A stretch of 64,000 bases of DNA from Streptomyces lomondensis (GCF_014651035.1 NZ_BMWC01000001.1:62001-126000); one strand, 5' to 3'. Positions 9,583-18,704 are shown, counted from the first letter of the stretch. Notes: generated by a model from the letters alone, not told the origin. Made by a program: numbers and translations.

Positions 9583-10062
9583 ATGGCTAAGGAAAAAGGG
9601 CGCAAGCTGATCGCGCAGAACAAGAAGGCGCGGCACGACTACCACATCATCGACACCTACGAGGCCGGTCTGGTCCTCACCGGGACCGAGGTGAAGTCGC
9701 TGCGCCAGGGACGGGCGTCGCTGGTCGACGGCTTCGTGCAGATGGACGGGCACGAGGCGTGGCTGTACAACGTGCACGTACCGGAGTACAGCCAGGGCAC
9801 GTGGACCAACCACAGCGCCCGCCGCAAGCGGAAGCTGCTGCTGCACCGCGCCGAGATCGACAAGCTGGAGTCGAAGTCGGGCGAGTCGGGTCACACCATC
9901 GTGCCCCTCGCGCTGTACTTCAAGGACGGCCGCGCCAAGGTCGAGATCGCGCTGGCGAAGGGCAAGAAGGAGTACGACAAGCGGCAGACGCTCCGCGAGA
10001 AGCAGGACCGCCGCGAGGCGGAGCGGGTGATCTCGGCGGTGCGCCGGAAGGAACGGGCGTAA
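9583..10062 (+). CDS. smpB: SsrA-binding protein SmpB
   Basis: A 159-residue tmRNA-binding protein needed for trans-translation: it carries tmRNA into stalled ribosomes. It has the family core [27 protein letters not shown], and the basic C-terminal tail ending in RRKERA that reads the empty A site. I chose ATG at 9583 ([11 protein letters not shown]), which matches the family start; an in-frame ATG at 9571 would add four residues. Neither has a clear ribosome site. The tmRNA gene follows 126 bases downstream, so the two partners are adjacent. Confidence 0.95.
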   Translation: MAKEKGRKLIAQNKKARHDYHIIDTYEAGLVLTGTEVKSLRQGRASLVDGFVQMDGHEAWLYNVHVPEYSQGTWTNHSARRKRKLLLHRAEIDKLESKSGESGHTIVPLALYFKDGRAKVEIALAKGKKEYDKRQTLREKQDRREAERVISAVRRKERA

Positions 10063-10188
10063 GGGTCCGGCCGTCCGGCCCGCCGCCGGCAATACGGTGG
10101 CATCGTCGGGCGTTGGTCACGTACGATGGCACCTGCACCTCACAGCGGGTGCGGGCCCTCTCGCGGGGGCGGATTGAAAAATCAACAT

Positions 10189-10589
10189 GGGGATGATCGG
10201 TTTCGACAGCGGATGTCGAAGCAGGGGAAGCGTGTCGAGGAAGCGGCCATGATCTCGTAAACCACAGGCCGAAAAAAATAATCGCCAATTCCAAGCGATC
10301 CATCTCCCAGGGCGAGCTCGCCCTCGCTGCCTGATCTTCAGGTAGCGAGCAGCGGCTCCCCTACTTAAGGGAGTGTCAGCCCGGGGGTGTTCCCGACCCG
10401 GATCCTGGCATCATCTAGGGAACTAAACCTTGATCCCGGTCACGGGGTGAAGAGGGAAACCACACAGTGACTGGGCCCGTCGGAGACTTGTCGGCGTGAT
10501 CTCCGGGGCCGAGAAAAGCACAGCCGACTGCACACGGAGAAGCCCTGGTTCCACACCGTTGGACGCGGGTTCGATTCCCGCCATCTCCA
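10189..10589 (+). ncRNA. ssrA: Transfer-messenger RNA (tmRNA)
   Basis: About 401 nt. The 5' end GGGGATGATCGG and the 3' end form the tRNA-like half: GGGGATG (10189-10195) pairs with CATCTCC (10582-10588), discriminator A at 10589. The T arm is GGTTCGATTCC-like in the stretch 10566-10579, while CCA is not encoded. The resume codon is GCC at 10284-10286; the tag reads ANSKRSISQGELALAA and ends at TGA 10332-10334. The tag keeps the Ala start and LAA end that proteases read. It follows smpB. Confidence 0.95.
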
Positions 10590-10607
10590 CTCATCCCATG
10601 TGGGCAC

Positions 10608-10639
10608 AGGCCCCGTCGCTTGCGAGCGGCGGGGCCTTT
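10608..10639. terminator. Terminator between ssrA and the lacI-type gene
   Basis: AGGCCCCGTCGCT (10608-10620) pairs perfectly but for one wobble with AGCGGCGGGGCCT (10625-10637) around the loop TGCG, then TTTG. It can serve the convergent regulator gene as well. Confidence 0.8.
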
Positions 10640-10656
10640 GTCATGCGTGGCCTGTG

Positions 10657-11628
10657 TCATGCGGGTCCCGTACTGGCCCGCTCCGTCAGGTGCGGCGGCA
10701 GCAGTGTGGTGTCCGGCACGGGTGTGCCGGTGCGTTTCCGCATCAGCAGATCCACCGTGCGGGTGCCCAGTTCCGCGGACGGCACGGTGACCGACGTGAT
10801 CGCCGTGGGGGCGTCGGCGCCGACGGCCATGATCGACAGATCCTCGGGGATGCGCATGCCGAGCTGCCGGAAGGCCGTGACCAGGGGTTCCACGAGGGGA
10901 TCGTTCTGGACGACCACGGCCGTCGGGGCGGGGCGGGCGCGCAGCAGCCGGTCGGCGAGGGTGCGGGCCGCGGCCGGGGACGGCTCGGCGGGGTGCACCG
11001 ACGAGGCCAGCCCGTGCTGATGGGCCGCGGCCGTGAAGCCCTCGACCAGGCGGCGGGCCGAGGCGGTCTCGCGGAGGTAGACCGCCGGTGGCGAGCCGGC
11101 CAGGGCCACGGTGCGGTGGCCGAGGCGGGCCAGGTGGTGCACGCACACCTCGCCCGCCGCCCGATAGTCCAGGTCGACGCAGGTCAGACCGCGCGGGTCG
11201 GCGGGGAGGCCGAGCAGCACCACGGGGTGGTCCAGGGAGCGGACCAGGGGCAGGCGCGGGTCGTGGAGGCCGATGTCCGTGACCAGTAACGCGTCCACCA
11301 GGGCCGACCCCTCGACCCGGGTCAGGCCCTCCTCATGGGTGAGGAGCAGGACGTCGTGGTCGTACCCGCGTGCCGCCGTCACCACCGATTGGGTCAGCCG
11401 CATCATCGCCGGTCCGTGGACGCCGCCGTGCAGCGGAGCCGCCACGGCGAGGATCTTCACCCCGCCGTGCGCCCGCGCGCCCGATTGCGGCCGGTAGCCC
11501 AGCTCCCGGGCCGCCGCCTCTACGCGTCGCCGGGTCTCCGCGGAGATCGGGCGCTTGCCGCTCAGCGCGTAGGAGACGGTGCTGGGGGAGACCCCGGCCC
11601 GGCGGGCCACGTCCGTGATCCTGACCAT
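10657..11628 (-). CDS. LacI-family repressor of the GH31 gene, TTA-containing
   Basis: A 323-residue LacI-family regulator. The N-terminal helix-turn-helix reads ITDVARRAGVSPSTVSYALSG, with the hinge GYRPQ near 55; the rest is a periplasmic-binding-protein-like sugar-binding domain. The ATG at 11628 overlaps the GH31 stop by one base (TGATG), so translation is coupled to the enzyme it probably represses. Codon 114 (11289-11287) is TTA, so this regulator should need the bldA tRNA. Its likely operator is the 18-bp palindrome at 13908-13925. The effector sugar is unknown; a xylose-containing oligosaccharide is a guess from the enzyme. Confidence 0.88.
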   Translation of the reverse strand: MVRITDVARRAGVSPSTVSYALSGKRPISAETRRRVEAAARELGYRPQSGARAHGGVKILAVAAPLHGGVHGPAMMRLTQSVVTAARGYDHDVLLLTHEEGLTRVEGSALVDALLVTDIGLHDPRLPLVRSLDHPVVLLGLPADPRGLTCVDLDYRAAGEVCVHHLARLGHRTVALAGSPPAVYLRETASARRLVEGFTAAAHQHGLASSVHPAEPSPAAARTLADRLLRARPAPTAVVVQNDPLVEPLVTAFRQLGMRIPEDLSIMAVGADAPTAITSVTVPSAELGTRTVDLLMRKRTGTPVPDTTLLPPHLTERASTGPA

Positions 11629-13877
11629 CAGGCCGGCTCCAGCGTCAGGGCGCCGGTCCCGGCCGCTGCCCGCACCTGGCGGTGGCCGGTGGCCAGAGCC
11701 CAGGGGGCCGACGGGTCGCTGCACGACGCCCGCAGGGTGCCCCCGCCGCACACGACCGTGAAGGTCGCCTCCCCGACCCGTACGGTCACCCGGTCCCCGT
11801 CCCGCAGGCCGTACGCCCGGAGGGTCACCCCGTCGGCGTGGTCGTAGTCCGGGCGGTCGTCCCTCGCGCCCACCGGGATCACCGCTCCGGGCCGGACCAG
11901 CAGCGGCACGCTCAGGGCGTCGTGCCGCTCGCGCACCCAGCGCGGGCCGGTCACCGTCTCGCCGGAGAGGAAGTGCGTCCAGGTGCCCTCGGGGACGTAG
12001 TACGAGACGTCGCCCTCGTCGCTGAAGACCGGTGCCACCAGCAGGTCCGGGCCGAGCATGTACTGCCGTTCCAGGTGCGCGCACCCCGGGTCGTCCGGGA
12101 ACTCCAGCACCATCGCCCGCATCATCGGCACGCCCTCGGTGTGGGCGGTGCGGGCCGCCTCGTACAGGTAGGGCATGAGGCTCAGCTTCAGCCGGGTGAA
12201 GTGGCGGGCCACCTCGACGGACTCCTCGTCGAAGAGCCAGGGGACCCGGTAGGAGTTGCTGCCGTGCAGGCGGCTGTGGGAGGAGAGCAGGCCGAAGGCC
12301 AGCCACCGCTTGAACAGGGCCGGGGTCGGGGTGCCCTCGAAGCCGCCGATGTCGTGGCTCCAGAAGCCGAAGCCGGACAGGCCGAGGGACAGGCCGCCGC
12401 GCAGCGACTCCGCCATCGACTCGTAGGTGGCCTCGCAGTCGCCGCCCCAGTGCACGGGGAACTGCTGGCTCCCCGTCGTCGCCGAGCGGGCGAAGAGGAC
12501 GGCCTCCGCCTCGCCGCGGTGCTTGCGCAGCACCTCGAAGACCGTGCGGTTGTACAGGTACGTGTAGTAGTTGTGCATCCGCTCCGGGTCCGAGCCGTCG
12601 GACCAGACCACGTCGACCGGCACCCGTTCCCCGAAGTCCGTCTTGAAGCAGTCGACGCCCTGATCGAGCAGCGCCTCCAGCTTCGACGCGTACCAGTCGC
12701 GGGCGGCCGGCGAGGTGAAGTCGACCAGGGCCATGCCCGGCTGCCACATGTCCCACTGCCAGACGCTGCCGTCCGGGCGTCTCAGCAGGTGCCCGAGCGC
12801 CTTCCCCTCGGCGAACAGCGGGGAGCGCTGGGCGATGTACGGGTTGATCCAGACGGAGATCCGCAGGTCACGGTCCTTCAGACGGGCGAGCATGCCCTCC
12901 GGGTCGGGGAAGACCCGCGCGTCCCACCGGAAGTCGCACCAGTGGTACTCGCGCATCCAGAAGCAGTCGAAGTGGAAGACGGACAGCGGGAGTTCTCGCT
13001 CCCGCATGCCGTCGATAAAGGACGTCACCGTCTCCTCGTCGTACGAGGTCGTGAAGGACGTCGACAGCCACAGGCCGAAGGACCAGGCGGGCGGCAGGGC
13101 CGGGCGGCCGGTCAGGGCCGTGTACTTGCGCAGGATGTCCTTCGGGGTCGGGCCGTAGATGACGTAGTACGTCAGCTCCTGGGTCTCCGCGCTGAACTGC
13201 ACGCGGGACACGACCTCCGAGGCGACCTCGAAGGACACCTTGCCGGGGTGGTCGACGAAGACGCCGTAGCCCGCGTCCGTGAGGTAGAAGGGCACGTTCT
13301 TGTAGGCCTGCTCGCTGCACGTGCCGCCGTCGGCCTGCCAGATGTCGACGACCTGCCCGTTCTTCACCAGCGGGCCGAAGCGCTCCCCGAGGCCGTAGAC
13401 GGACGTGCCGACCTTCAGGACCAGCTGTTCGCGCAGGTGGTGGGCGCCGGCCGGGTCCCGCATGATGCCCGTGCTCTTGTGACCGCTGCTGGTGAGCGGG
13501 CGGCCGTGCGCGAGGAACTCGACGTGCCAGGGGCCGCCGCGGGCGACCCGGACCGAGAGGTCGCCCGAGGTGAGGGTCGCGTGGTCGTCGTCGTACGAGA
13601 GCTGCGGGGCGGTTTCGGACTCTGTGAGCCCGAACGCGGGGGCCTGGGGGCGGCCGCCCGTGAAATGCGTCAGCGTCAGGCCGATGACGTCGGGCATGGG
13701 CGTGTGGGCGCTGACCGTCAGGACGGGGCCCGTCATCAGGTCGCCGCGGGAGCGGATGGGCCGGGTCGGCGCGTGGATCTCCAGCGCGCCGTCCGACTCG
13801 GTGACGTCGAGCACTTCGGCCGGATAGGCCGCGGTGACGCCCTCGCGCAGGAGCCAGTAGCCGTCGGTGAACTTCAT
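11628..13877 (-). CDS. GH31 alpha-xylosidase-like glycoside hydrolase (YicI type)
   Basis: A 749-residue cytoplasmic enzyme (no signal peptide) with the length and layout of E. coli YicI, which removes alpha-xylosyl residues. The catalytic nucleophile is Asp near 414 in FKTDFGE and the acid/base Asp near 480 in HWGGDCEATY, both at YicI positions. The N-terminal beta-sandwich and the barrel motif WINPYIAQRS are intact. The start is ATG at 13877; no ribosome site precedes it, but TAGGGA on the minus strand at 13891-13886 could be the -10 of a leaderless mRNA. First gene of an operon with the LacI gene. Alpha-glucosidase activity is an alternative. Confidence 0.9.
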   Translation of the reverse strand: MKFTDGYWLLREGVTAAYPAEVLDVTESDGALEIHAPTRPIRSRGDLMTGPVLTVSAHTPMPDVIGLTLTHFTGGRPQAPAFGLTESETAPQLSYDDDHATLTSGDLSVRVARGGPWHVEFLAHGRPLTSSGHKSTGIMRDPAGAHHLREQLVLKVGTSVYGLGERFGPLVKNGQVVDIWQADGGTCSEQAYKNVPFYLTDAGYGVFVDHPGKVSFEVASEVVSRVQFSAETQELTYYVIYGPTPKDILRKYTALTGRPALPPAWSFGLWLSTSFTTSYDEETVTSFIDGMRERELPLSVFHFDCFWMREYHWCDFRWDARVFPDPEGMLARLKDRDLRISVWINPYIAQRSPLFAEGKALGHLLRRPDGSVWQWDMWQPGMALVDFTSPAARDWYASKLEALLDQGVDCFKTDFGERVPVDVVWSDGSDPERMHNYYTYLYNRTVFEVLRKHRGEAEAVLFARSATTGSQQFPVHWGGDCEATYESMAESLRGGLSLGLSGFGFWSHDIGGFEGTPTPALFKRWLAFGLLSSHSRLHGSNSYRVPWLFDEESVEVARHFTRLKLSLMPYLYEAARTAHTEGVPMMRAMVLEFPDDPGCAHLERQYMLGPDLLVAPVFSDEGDVSYYVPEGTWTHFLSGETVTGPRWVRERHDALSVPLLVRPGAVIPVGARDDRPDYDHADGVTLRAYGLRDGDRVTVRVGEATFTVVCGGGTLRASCSDPSAPWALATGHRQVRAAAGTGALTLEPA

Positions 13878-13907
13878 GTGGGGGGTCCCTAACTTCCCGG
13901 CGCATGA

Positions 13908-13925
13908 TGTCGAAGCGCTTCGACA
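13908..13925. promoter_or_regulatory. Perfect 18-bp palindromic LacI-type operator
   Basis: TGTCGAAGCGCTTCGACA equals its own reverse complement and has the central CG step typical of LacI-family sites. It lies 31 bases before the GH31 start and would cover the -35 region for the -10 candidate at 13891-13886. A weaker copy, GAAGCGATTCGAC at 13979-13991, lies in the 3' end of the MFS gene. Confidence 0.8.
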
Positions 13926-13954
13926 GTCGAACGTATGTGGGGTGCGCGAGGCCG

Positions 13955-15163
13955 TCAATGGGTTGGGCGGGGATGGGTGAAGCGATTCGACGCACCGACC
14001 AGGGACAACACCAGGGCCAGGGCCGCCGCCGTCACCGGTATGCCGTATCCGGCCGTCGCCGAGACGTGCTCCACCGTCCAGCCGCCGACCGCGCTGCCGC
14101 CGGCGATGCCCCCGAGCAGCCCGGTCACCGCAAGGGTCATGCCCTCGTTCAGCCGGCCCTCGGGCGTGCGCTGCTGGACCAGCGTCATGGTGGTGACCAT
14201 CGTCGGGGCCGTCGCCATCCCGGCGACCAGCAGGGCGCCCGCCAGCAGCGGGAGCGAGCCGGTGAGCGCGGCGGCGAGCAGCGGCAGGGTCAGCAGCGCG
14301 CCCATCGCGGCCACGCACCACGACAGACGGGTCGCGGCCGGTCCCGCGGGCTTCACGGACCCGTACAGCAGGCCCGCCGCGCAGGAGCCCGCCGCCTGGA
14401 GCGCCAGCACGACGCCCGCCGCCGACCGGTGCCCCCGCTCGTCCGCGAACGCGAGCGTGACGACCTCCGTCGAGCCGAAGATCCCGCCCAACGCCAGGCA
14501 GACCGCGAGCAACGGGGGCATGCCGGCGGCGCGGAGCGGCGCCTTCGCGGGTGTCCGCGCGCGGACCGGCGGCTCCGTCGCACGCCGCGTCGTGAACAGC
14601 AGCATGCCGGTCAGCAGCAGCACCGCGCCGACGAGCGTGCCCGCCTCCGGGAAGAACGCCCCGCACAGGAACGCCGCGAGCACCGGGCCCAGCATGAAGC
14701 ACAGCTCGTCCGCGGCCTGCTCGAAGGAGTTGGCGGTGTGCAGGGCCTTCGCGTCACCGCCCAGGAGATGGGCCCAGCGGGCCCGGGACATGCCGCCGGT
14801 GTTGGGGGTTGTGGCGGTGGCGGCGTAGGAGGCGAACAGGGTCCAGTCCGGGGCGTCGTGGCGGACGCAGAGCAGCAGCGCGAGGGAGCCGAGGACGGCG
14901 ATCACCGTGGCGGGCAGGGCCACCCGCGCCTGGCCGTACCGGTCGACGAGCCGCGCGGTCCAGGGCGCGACCACCGCGGTCGCCGCGAGCCCCGTCGCGG
15001 TGACCGCACCGGCCAGGGCGTACGAGCCCCGCGTCCCGGCGATCATGACGACGGCGCTGACGCTGAACATGCCCATCGGCAGCCGGGCGATCAGGTTCCC
15101 GGCGGTGAAGGCGCGGGCGCCCGGCAGCCGGAACAGGCGGCGGTACGGGGAGAGTGGCGGCAT
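13955..15163 (-). CDS. MFS transporter
   Basis: A 402-residue membrane protein of the major facilitator superfamily with about 12 hydrophobic helices, the loop 2-3 motif DRYGQAR and an intracellular central loop rich in Pro/Arg (about 195-215). The family sort is drug or metabolite exporter; the substrate is unknown. The start is ATG at 15163. It is upstream of the GH31-LacI genes on the same strand, but the operator-bearing gap of 77 bases suggests a separate transcript. Sugar uptake is possible but not supported by any motif. Confidence 0.8.
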   Translation of the reverse strand: MPPLSPYRRLFRLPGARAFTAGNLIARLPMGMFSVSAVVMIAGTRGSYALAGAVTATGLAATAVVAPWTARLVDRYGQARVALPATVIAVLGSLALLLCVRHDAPDWTLFASYAATATTPNTGGMSRARWAHLLGGDAKALHTANSFEQAADELCFMLGPVLAAFLCGAFFPEAGTLVGAVLLLTGMLLFTTRRATEPPVRARTPAKAPLRAAGMPPLLAVCLALGGIFGSTEVVTLAFADERGHRSAAGVVLALQAAGSCAAGLLYGSVKPAGPAATRLSWCVAAMGALLTLPLLAAALTGSLPLLAGALLVAGMATAPTMVTTMTLVQQRTPEGRLNEGMTLAVTGLLGGIAGGSAVGGWTVEHVSATAGYGIPVTAAALALVLSLVGASNRFTHPRPTH

Positions 15164-15400
15164 GCGCCCACCGTCGCCCGGGGGAGATCAAGTGGTCCAA
15201 CACCTGTTCCGCGCGGAATCACGCACCTGGGTTGTAAGCGGCCGAAAGCAAGTGGCGGGAAATGTTCGCCGGCCGTTCTTCATACAGGGATATGGAAATT
15301 ACTGATGCTCCTCATGGTGCATGGAAAAGATGCTCATTCGGGAAAATCCTTCACTCGTTTGCCGCGCATCCGCCGAAGCGGGCCGACGGTTAGTCGGTAC

Positions 15401-15646
15401 ATGACCGAGGCGACCAGGAAAGACGGTTGGGCGGTAACGCTCGGCCCATACACCTACATTCCGGCTCCAGCGCACTCGTCGGCCACCGTCAACGGCACGC
15501 TCACCAAGGCCGGTTGCCCGGTCACGCTCCAGGTGACCGAGCCGGTGCTGCGCGATTTCATCGACGCCATGAGCGCGCTGGAAAAGGACCTCGCCCGACG
15601 GTGGATCAGTGCGACGGAATGGCCCGCTTTTGCGCTTGCGGAATAG
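15401..15646 (+). CDS. Small conserved-looking protein of unknown function
   Basis: An 81-residue frame from ATG 15401 (TEATRKDGWAVTLGPYTYIP) to 15646, with no signal or membrane helix. The frame is open further upstream, with ATGs at 15305 and 15314, but codons before 15401 are unusually A/T-ending (GGA AAA GAT GCT), while codon use becomes Streptomyces-like near 15401. No good ribosome site precedes any of these starts. It ends 13 bases before the DUF2637 gene and probably shares its transcript. I do not recognise the family. The start is uncertain. Confidence 0.5.
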   Translation: MTEATRKDGWAVTLGPYTYIPAPAHSSATVNGTLTKAGCPVTLQVTEPVLRDFIDAMSALEKDLARRWISATEWPAFALAE

Positions 15647-15659
15647 TCGGGCCACCGCC

Positions 15660-16478
15660 ATGTACGACAAAGGAATCGAGGGAACCGGCCGGCACCGGGC
15701 TCCGGCCCGGGATTTCGTCACCCCCCTGACGCCGCCGGACCCGACCTGGGACCCGGCCGAGGAACTGGCGTTCATCCTCGAGGAGGCCCTCGGGGAGCAG
15801 ACGAGGATTCCCGGCCCTCGGGACCAGGAACCGGCCGTGGCCCCGGAACCGGCCCCCGCGCCGAGCGCGCACATGAAACGGCTCCAGGACATCACCGAGG
15901 AGCTGCCGCCCGTCCGGGACGTACCCCGCCGCCACCGCAAGGTCCGCACCCGCAGAGCCCCGGGGCTGCTCCGCACCACCAGCTTCCTCGTCGCCGCCCT
16001 GGCGGCCGTCATCGCCTCCGCGGTGAGCCTCCTGAGCGGCATGGTCGCCTACGACCCCCTGCGCCTGGTCGCGATGTCCCCCGCGGAGCGGAACCTGCGC
16101 ACTTGGTGGCCGCTCCTCGTCTACGGGCCCTGGGTGGTGGGCTCCCTGTCGGTCCTGCGGGCCGCGCTGCACCAGCGCCGTGCCGTGCACTCCTGGTGTG
16201 TGGTCCTGGTCTTCTCCTGTGTCGCGGTTCTGCTGTGCGTCGCCCAGGCGCCCAGGACCGTCCTCGGCATCGCGGCGGCGGCGCTGCCCGGGCTCGCCGC
16301 GCTGGCGTGCTTCCAGCAGGTCGTCCGGCAGATCACCCTGACGCGTCCGCCGCTGCGGTCGGTGCCGCGGCACCGCGTGGGGCAGGGGTTGCCGAAGGAG
16401 GTTCCCGGGGCGGAGGCGGCGACCGGCGGAGAGGTGACCGCCGAGGCCGAGGTTCTCGGGCAGGGCGGCGAGTCCTGA
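15660..16478 (+). CDS. DUF2637-type membrane protein
   Basis: A 272-residue protein. The first ~100 residues are charged and Pro-rich, followed by four hydrophobic helices at about 103-125, 150-168, 175-195 and 198-220 and a soluble tail. The pattern (TTSFLVAALAAVIASAVSLLSG onward) fits DUF2637, a domain common in Streptomyces and in their plasmid spread (Spd) proteins; no transfer role can be claimed here. ATG 15660 gives YDKGIEGTG; the frame is open a little further upstream, but this start sits 13 bases after the preceding stop. The role is unknown. Confidence 0.65.
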   Translation: MYDKGIEGTGRHRAPARDFVTPLTPPDPTWDPAEELAFILEEALGEQTRIPGPRDQEPAVAPEPAPAPSAHMKRLQDITEELPPVRDVPRRHRKVRTRRAPGLLRTTSFLVAALAAVIASAVSLLSGMVAYDPLRLVAMSPAERNLRTWWPLLVYGPWVVGSLSVLRAALHQRRAVHSWCVVLVFSCVAVLLCVAQAPRTVLGIAAAALPGLAALACFQQVVRQITLTRPPLRSVPRHRVGQGLPKEVPGAEAATGGEVTAEAEVLGQGGES

Positions 16479-16556
16479 GGCGTGGCCTGGGCGAGGCTTC
16501 CCGGTAGGGCGCAGGCGTCCAAGCCCCCGGGGCGTCGTCCGCTGTAGTTTCGGCGC

Positions 16557-17522
16557 ATGCCTGCCCACCTCGACCCCCGCCTCCTGCGTGCCTTCGTCAC
16601 CGTCGCGGAGGAGCTGCACTTCACGCGCGCCGCGGTCCGTCTCCACCTGGCCCAGCAGGCGCTCAGCCGGGATGTGCGGCGGCTGGAGCGGGAGTTGGGC
16701 GCCGAGCTGTTCGTGCGGACCACCCGGCAGGTGACCCTCACGCCCGACGGGGAGCGGCTGCTGCCGTACGCCCGCCGTGTGCTCCGGGCGCAGGACGAGC
16801 TGCTCGCCGCCTTCGATCAGGCCCGCCCCCTGCTGGTGGACCTCAACTCCCCGGGCCTGGTCACGCCGCGCCGCGTGCTGCACCGGGCGCGTGAACTCGC
16901 CCCGGGGCACGAGCTGATGGCCCGCTACGAGAGCGGCCTGACCGGAGCCGCCGGTGAGCTGCTCGCGGGCCGGCTGGACGCGTCGTTCGGACGGTTCGCC
17001 GGGCTGGACCCGGCGCTGCGGGCCGGCCTCGACCACCAGCCCGTGCGGTACGAGCCGATGGCGGTCGTACTGCCCGAGGACCACCGGCTGGCCGCGCTGG
17101 CGGAGGTGCCGCTCGCCGAACTGGCCGGCGAGACCGTCTACGCGGGCGCCGGCAACCCGCGCACACCGGAGTGGACCGGCCTCGCGCGGCTGCTGTTCGA
17201 GGGGCGGGGCATCGAGATCGCGCCACCCGCTCCGCTGGCCGTCGGCGAGGAGGAGTTCCAGCGGGTCATGGCCCGAACGCGCCATCCTGTCCTGGCCGTT
17301 GTGGGCTTCCCGGCCATGCCGTCGACGGTGTCGCGGCCCCTGGTCGACCCCGTTCCGCTGTCCCCCGTCTCGCTGGTGTGGCGCCGGGGCCTGACCCACC
17401 CCGCGTTCGACGCGCTGCGCCGGGCCGCGGCCCTGCTGGCGGCGGAGGAGGGATGGCTGCGGCGGCCCGCGGGGGGATGGGTTCCGGCCGGTGACGATGT
17501 CCTCATGACGTCTCACGGCTGA
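16557..17522 (+). CDS. LysR-family transcriptional regulator
   Basis: A 321-residue regulator with the N-terminal helix-turn-helix at about 18-40 (HFTRAAVRLHLAQQALSRDV), the linker helix, and a periplasmic-binding-like effector domain. The start is ATG at 16557; TAGTTT at 16545-16550 ends six bases before it and no ribosome site is visible, so a leaderless mRNA is likely. Targets of LysR regulators are often divergent neighbours, but the upstream gene runs in the same direction, so the target is not evident. Confidence 0.85.
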   Translation: MPAHLDPRLLRAFVTVAEELHFTRAAVRLHLAQQALSRDVRRLERELGAELFVRTTRQVTLTPDGERLLPYARRVLRAQDELLAAFDQARPLLVDLNSPGLVTPRRVLHRARELAPGHELMARYESGLTGAAGELLAGRLDASFGRFAGLDPALRAGLDHQPVRYEPMAVVLPEDHRLAALAEVPLAELAGETVYAGAGNPRTPEWTGLARLLFEGRGIEIAPPAPLAVGEEEFQRVMARTRHPVLAVVGFPAMPSTVSRPLVDPVPLSPVSLVWRRGLTHPAFDALRRAAALLAAEEGWLRRPAGGWVPAGDDVLMTSHG

Positions 17523-17688
17523 CACGATTCGACACGCCGCCCACACACAACCTCCGCGTGCGCTACATTCGACGCCTGAGCACGGTGTGGTAATAGGGGG
17601 GCGCTCGGCCGGGTGGGGGCCCGGTCCGACGACGGGTGCTCAGGTCGTACGCGCACCTGAACCATCCCGTGGGGGGAAGTGCGTACGC

Positions 17689-18675
17689 GTGACACAGTGG
17701 CGAGAAGACGCCCCGTCCGAGTGGCCCGAGGCCGCGGCGGCCACCGGTGAGGTCTCCGCGGACGGCATAGCCCGGGACCGGAGAGTCACGCAGGTCTTCG
17801 CCGGCGGCGACGTCCGGGTGACCGAGCGCCGGCGGCCCGACGCGACGGAGATACTGCGCGGGATTCCGCGGCAGAGCGAGGGCGAGGCCGACTCGCTCGC
17901 CCCGGGCACCGGCGCCCGGCCCGCCGTCCGCGACCCCTGGCAGGAGCAGGAGGCGGCCGACCGTGCCGGGCACGGCCGCGCCGGGCACACCCACGATCCG
18001 CACGAGGTCACCGTCCAGCTCGACGCCGTCCAGCTCGGGGACGGGTTCGTACGGCAGGTCAAGGAGGGCACCGGCGCCGAGGCGGCCGCCGACCGGCCCG
18101 TCTTCGTCGACGAGTCCGGGCGCCGCAGCCGCCGCCTGCGCCGGATCGGCATGGTCGTCGCCCTGGCGTGCGGGGTCTACGCCGTCGTCATCGTCGCCAC
18201 GCTGCTGTCGGGCAACTCCAACGCGCCCTGGCTGCCCGTGCCGAGCAAGAAGGAGGGCCCGCCGGCCGGGCAGGTCGACACCCCGCCGCTGCCCGCGGAG
18301 CCGGCACCGACCGGCGGCACCGGCGCCACCGCCCCGGGCGGCACGCCAACGGCCGACGAGGTCACGGCCCCCTCGCCCGGCCCCAGCGCCCTGGAACCCG
18401 TCGCCACCGCAGGGCCCGGCCGTCCCGACACGACCGCCGACCCCTCGCCGACCGCGACCCGGACCACACCGGCCCCGGGCACCGGCGTGACCGAACCAGC
18501 CCCGAGCAAGCCGGCGAACCCGCCGAGCACGCCTGTGCCGGACCCGACGCCGACCGGCGGCACCACGCCCGAACCGCCGACCGAGACCACCGGCACTGGC
18601 GACGACGGCGGCACCGGCACGGTCGCCGACGGTCCGGCCGAGCCCCGGCCCGGCCCCGCGCAGCCCGCCGCCTAG
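17689..18675 (+). CDS. matA: MatA, accessory membrane protein of hyphal matrix polysaccharide
   Basis: A 328-residue protein with a charged cytoplasmic part (about 1-148), a single helix at about 155-176 (IGMVVALACGVYAVVIVATLL) and an outer Pro/Thr/Gly-rich tail of about 150 residues. The place directly before matB and the size fit MatA of S. coelicolor and S. lividans, needed with MatB for mycelial aggregation (recalled). Its own biochemical role is not obvious from the sequence. The start is GTG at 17689 with GGGGGGAAG at 17671-17679 upstream; longer in-frame starts back to 17587 are less likely. Confidence 0.7.
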   Translation: MTQWREDAPSEWPEAAAATGEVSADGIARDRRVTQVFAGGDVRVTERRRPDATEILRGIPRQSEGEADSLAPGTGARPAVRDPWQEQEAADRAGHGRAGHTHDPHEVTVQLDAVQLGDGFVRQVKEGTGAEAAADRPVFVDESGRRSRRLRRIGMVVALACGVYAVVIVATLLSGNSNAPWLPVPSKKEGPPAGQVDTPPLPAEPAPTGGTGATAPGGTPTADEVTAPSPGPSALEPVATAGPGRPDTTADPSPTATRTTPAPGTGVTEPAPSKPANPPSTPVPDPTPTGGTTPEPPTETTGTGDDGGTGTVADGPAEPRPGPAQPAA

Positions 18676-18704
18676 GGCCTCCCGAAAGCCCGACCTCTGG
18701 CCCC

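Noticed and set aside
10189..10589. A separate tRNA gene at the 3' end (T-arm and acceptor stem near 10560-10589)
   Set aside because: It is the tRNA-like half of tmRNA; the 5' acceptor strand lies at 10189 and there is no anticodon arm.
13904..15400. Long plus-strand frame that would extend the small gene at 15401 upstream through the MFS gene
   Set aside because: It is antisense to a clear 12-helix transporter and gives Gly/Arg-rich sequence; only its 3' end is a plausible gene.
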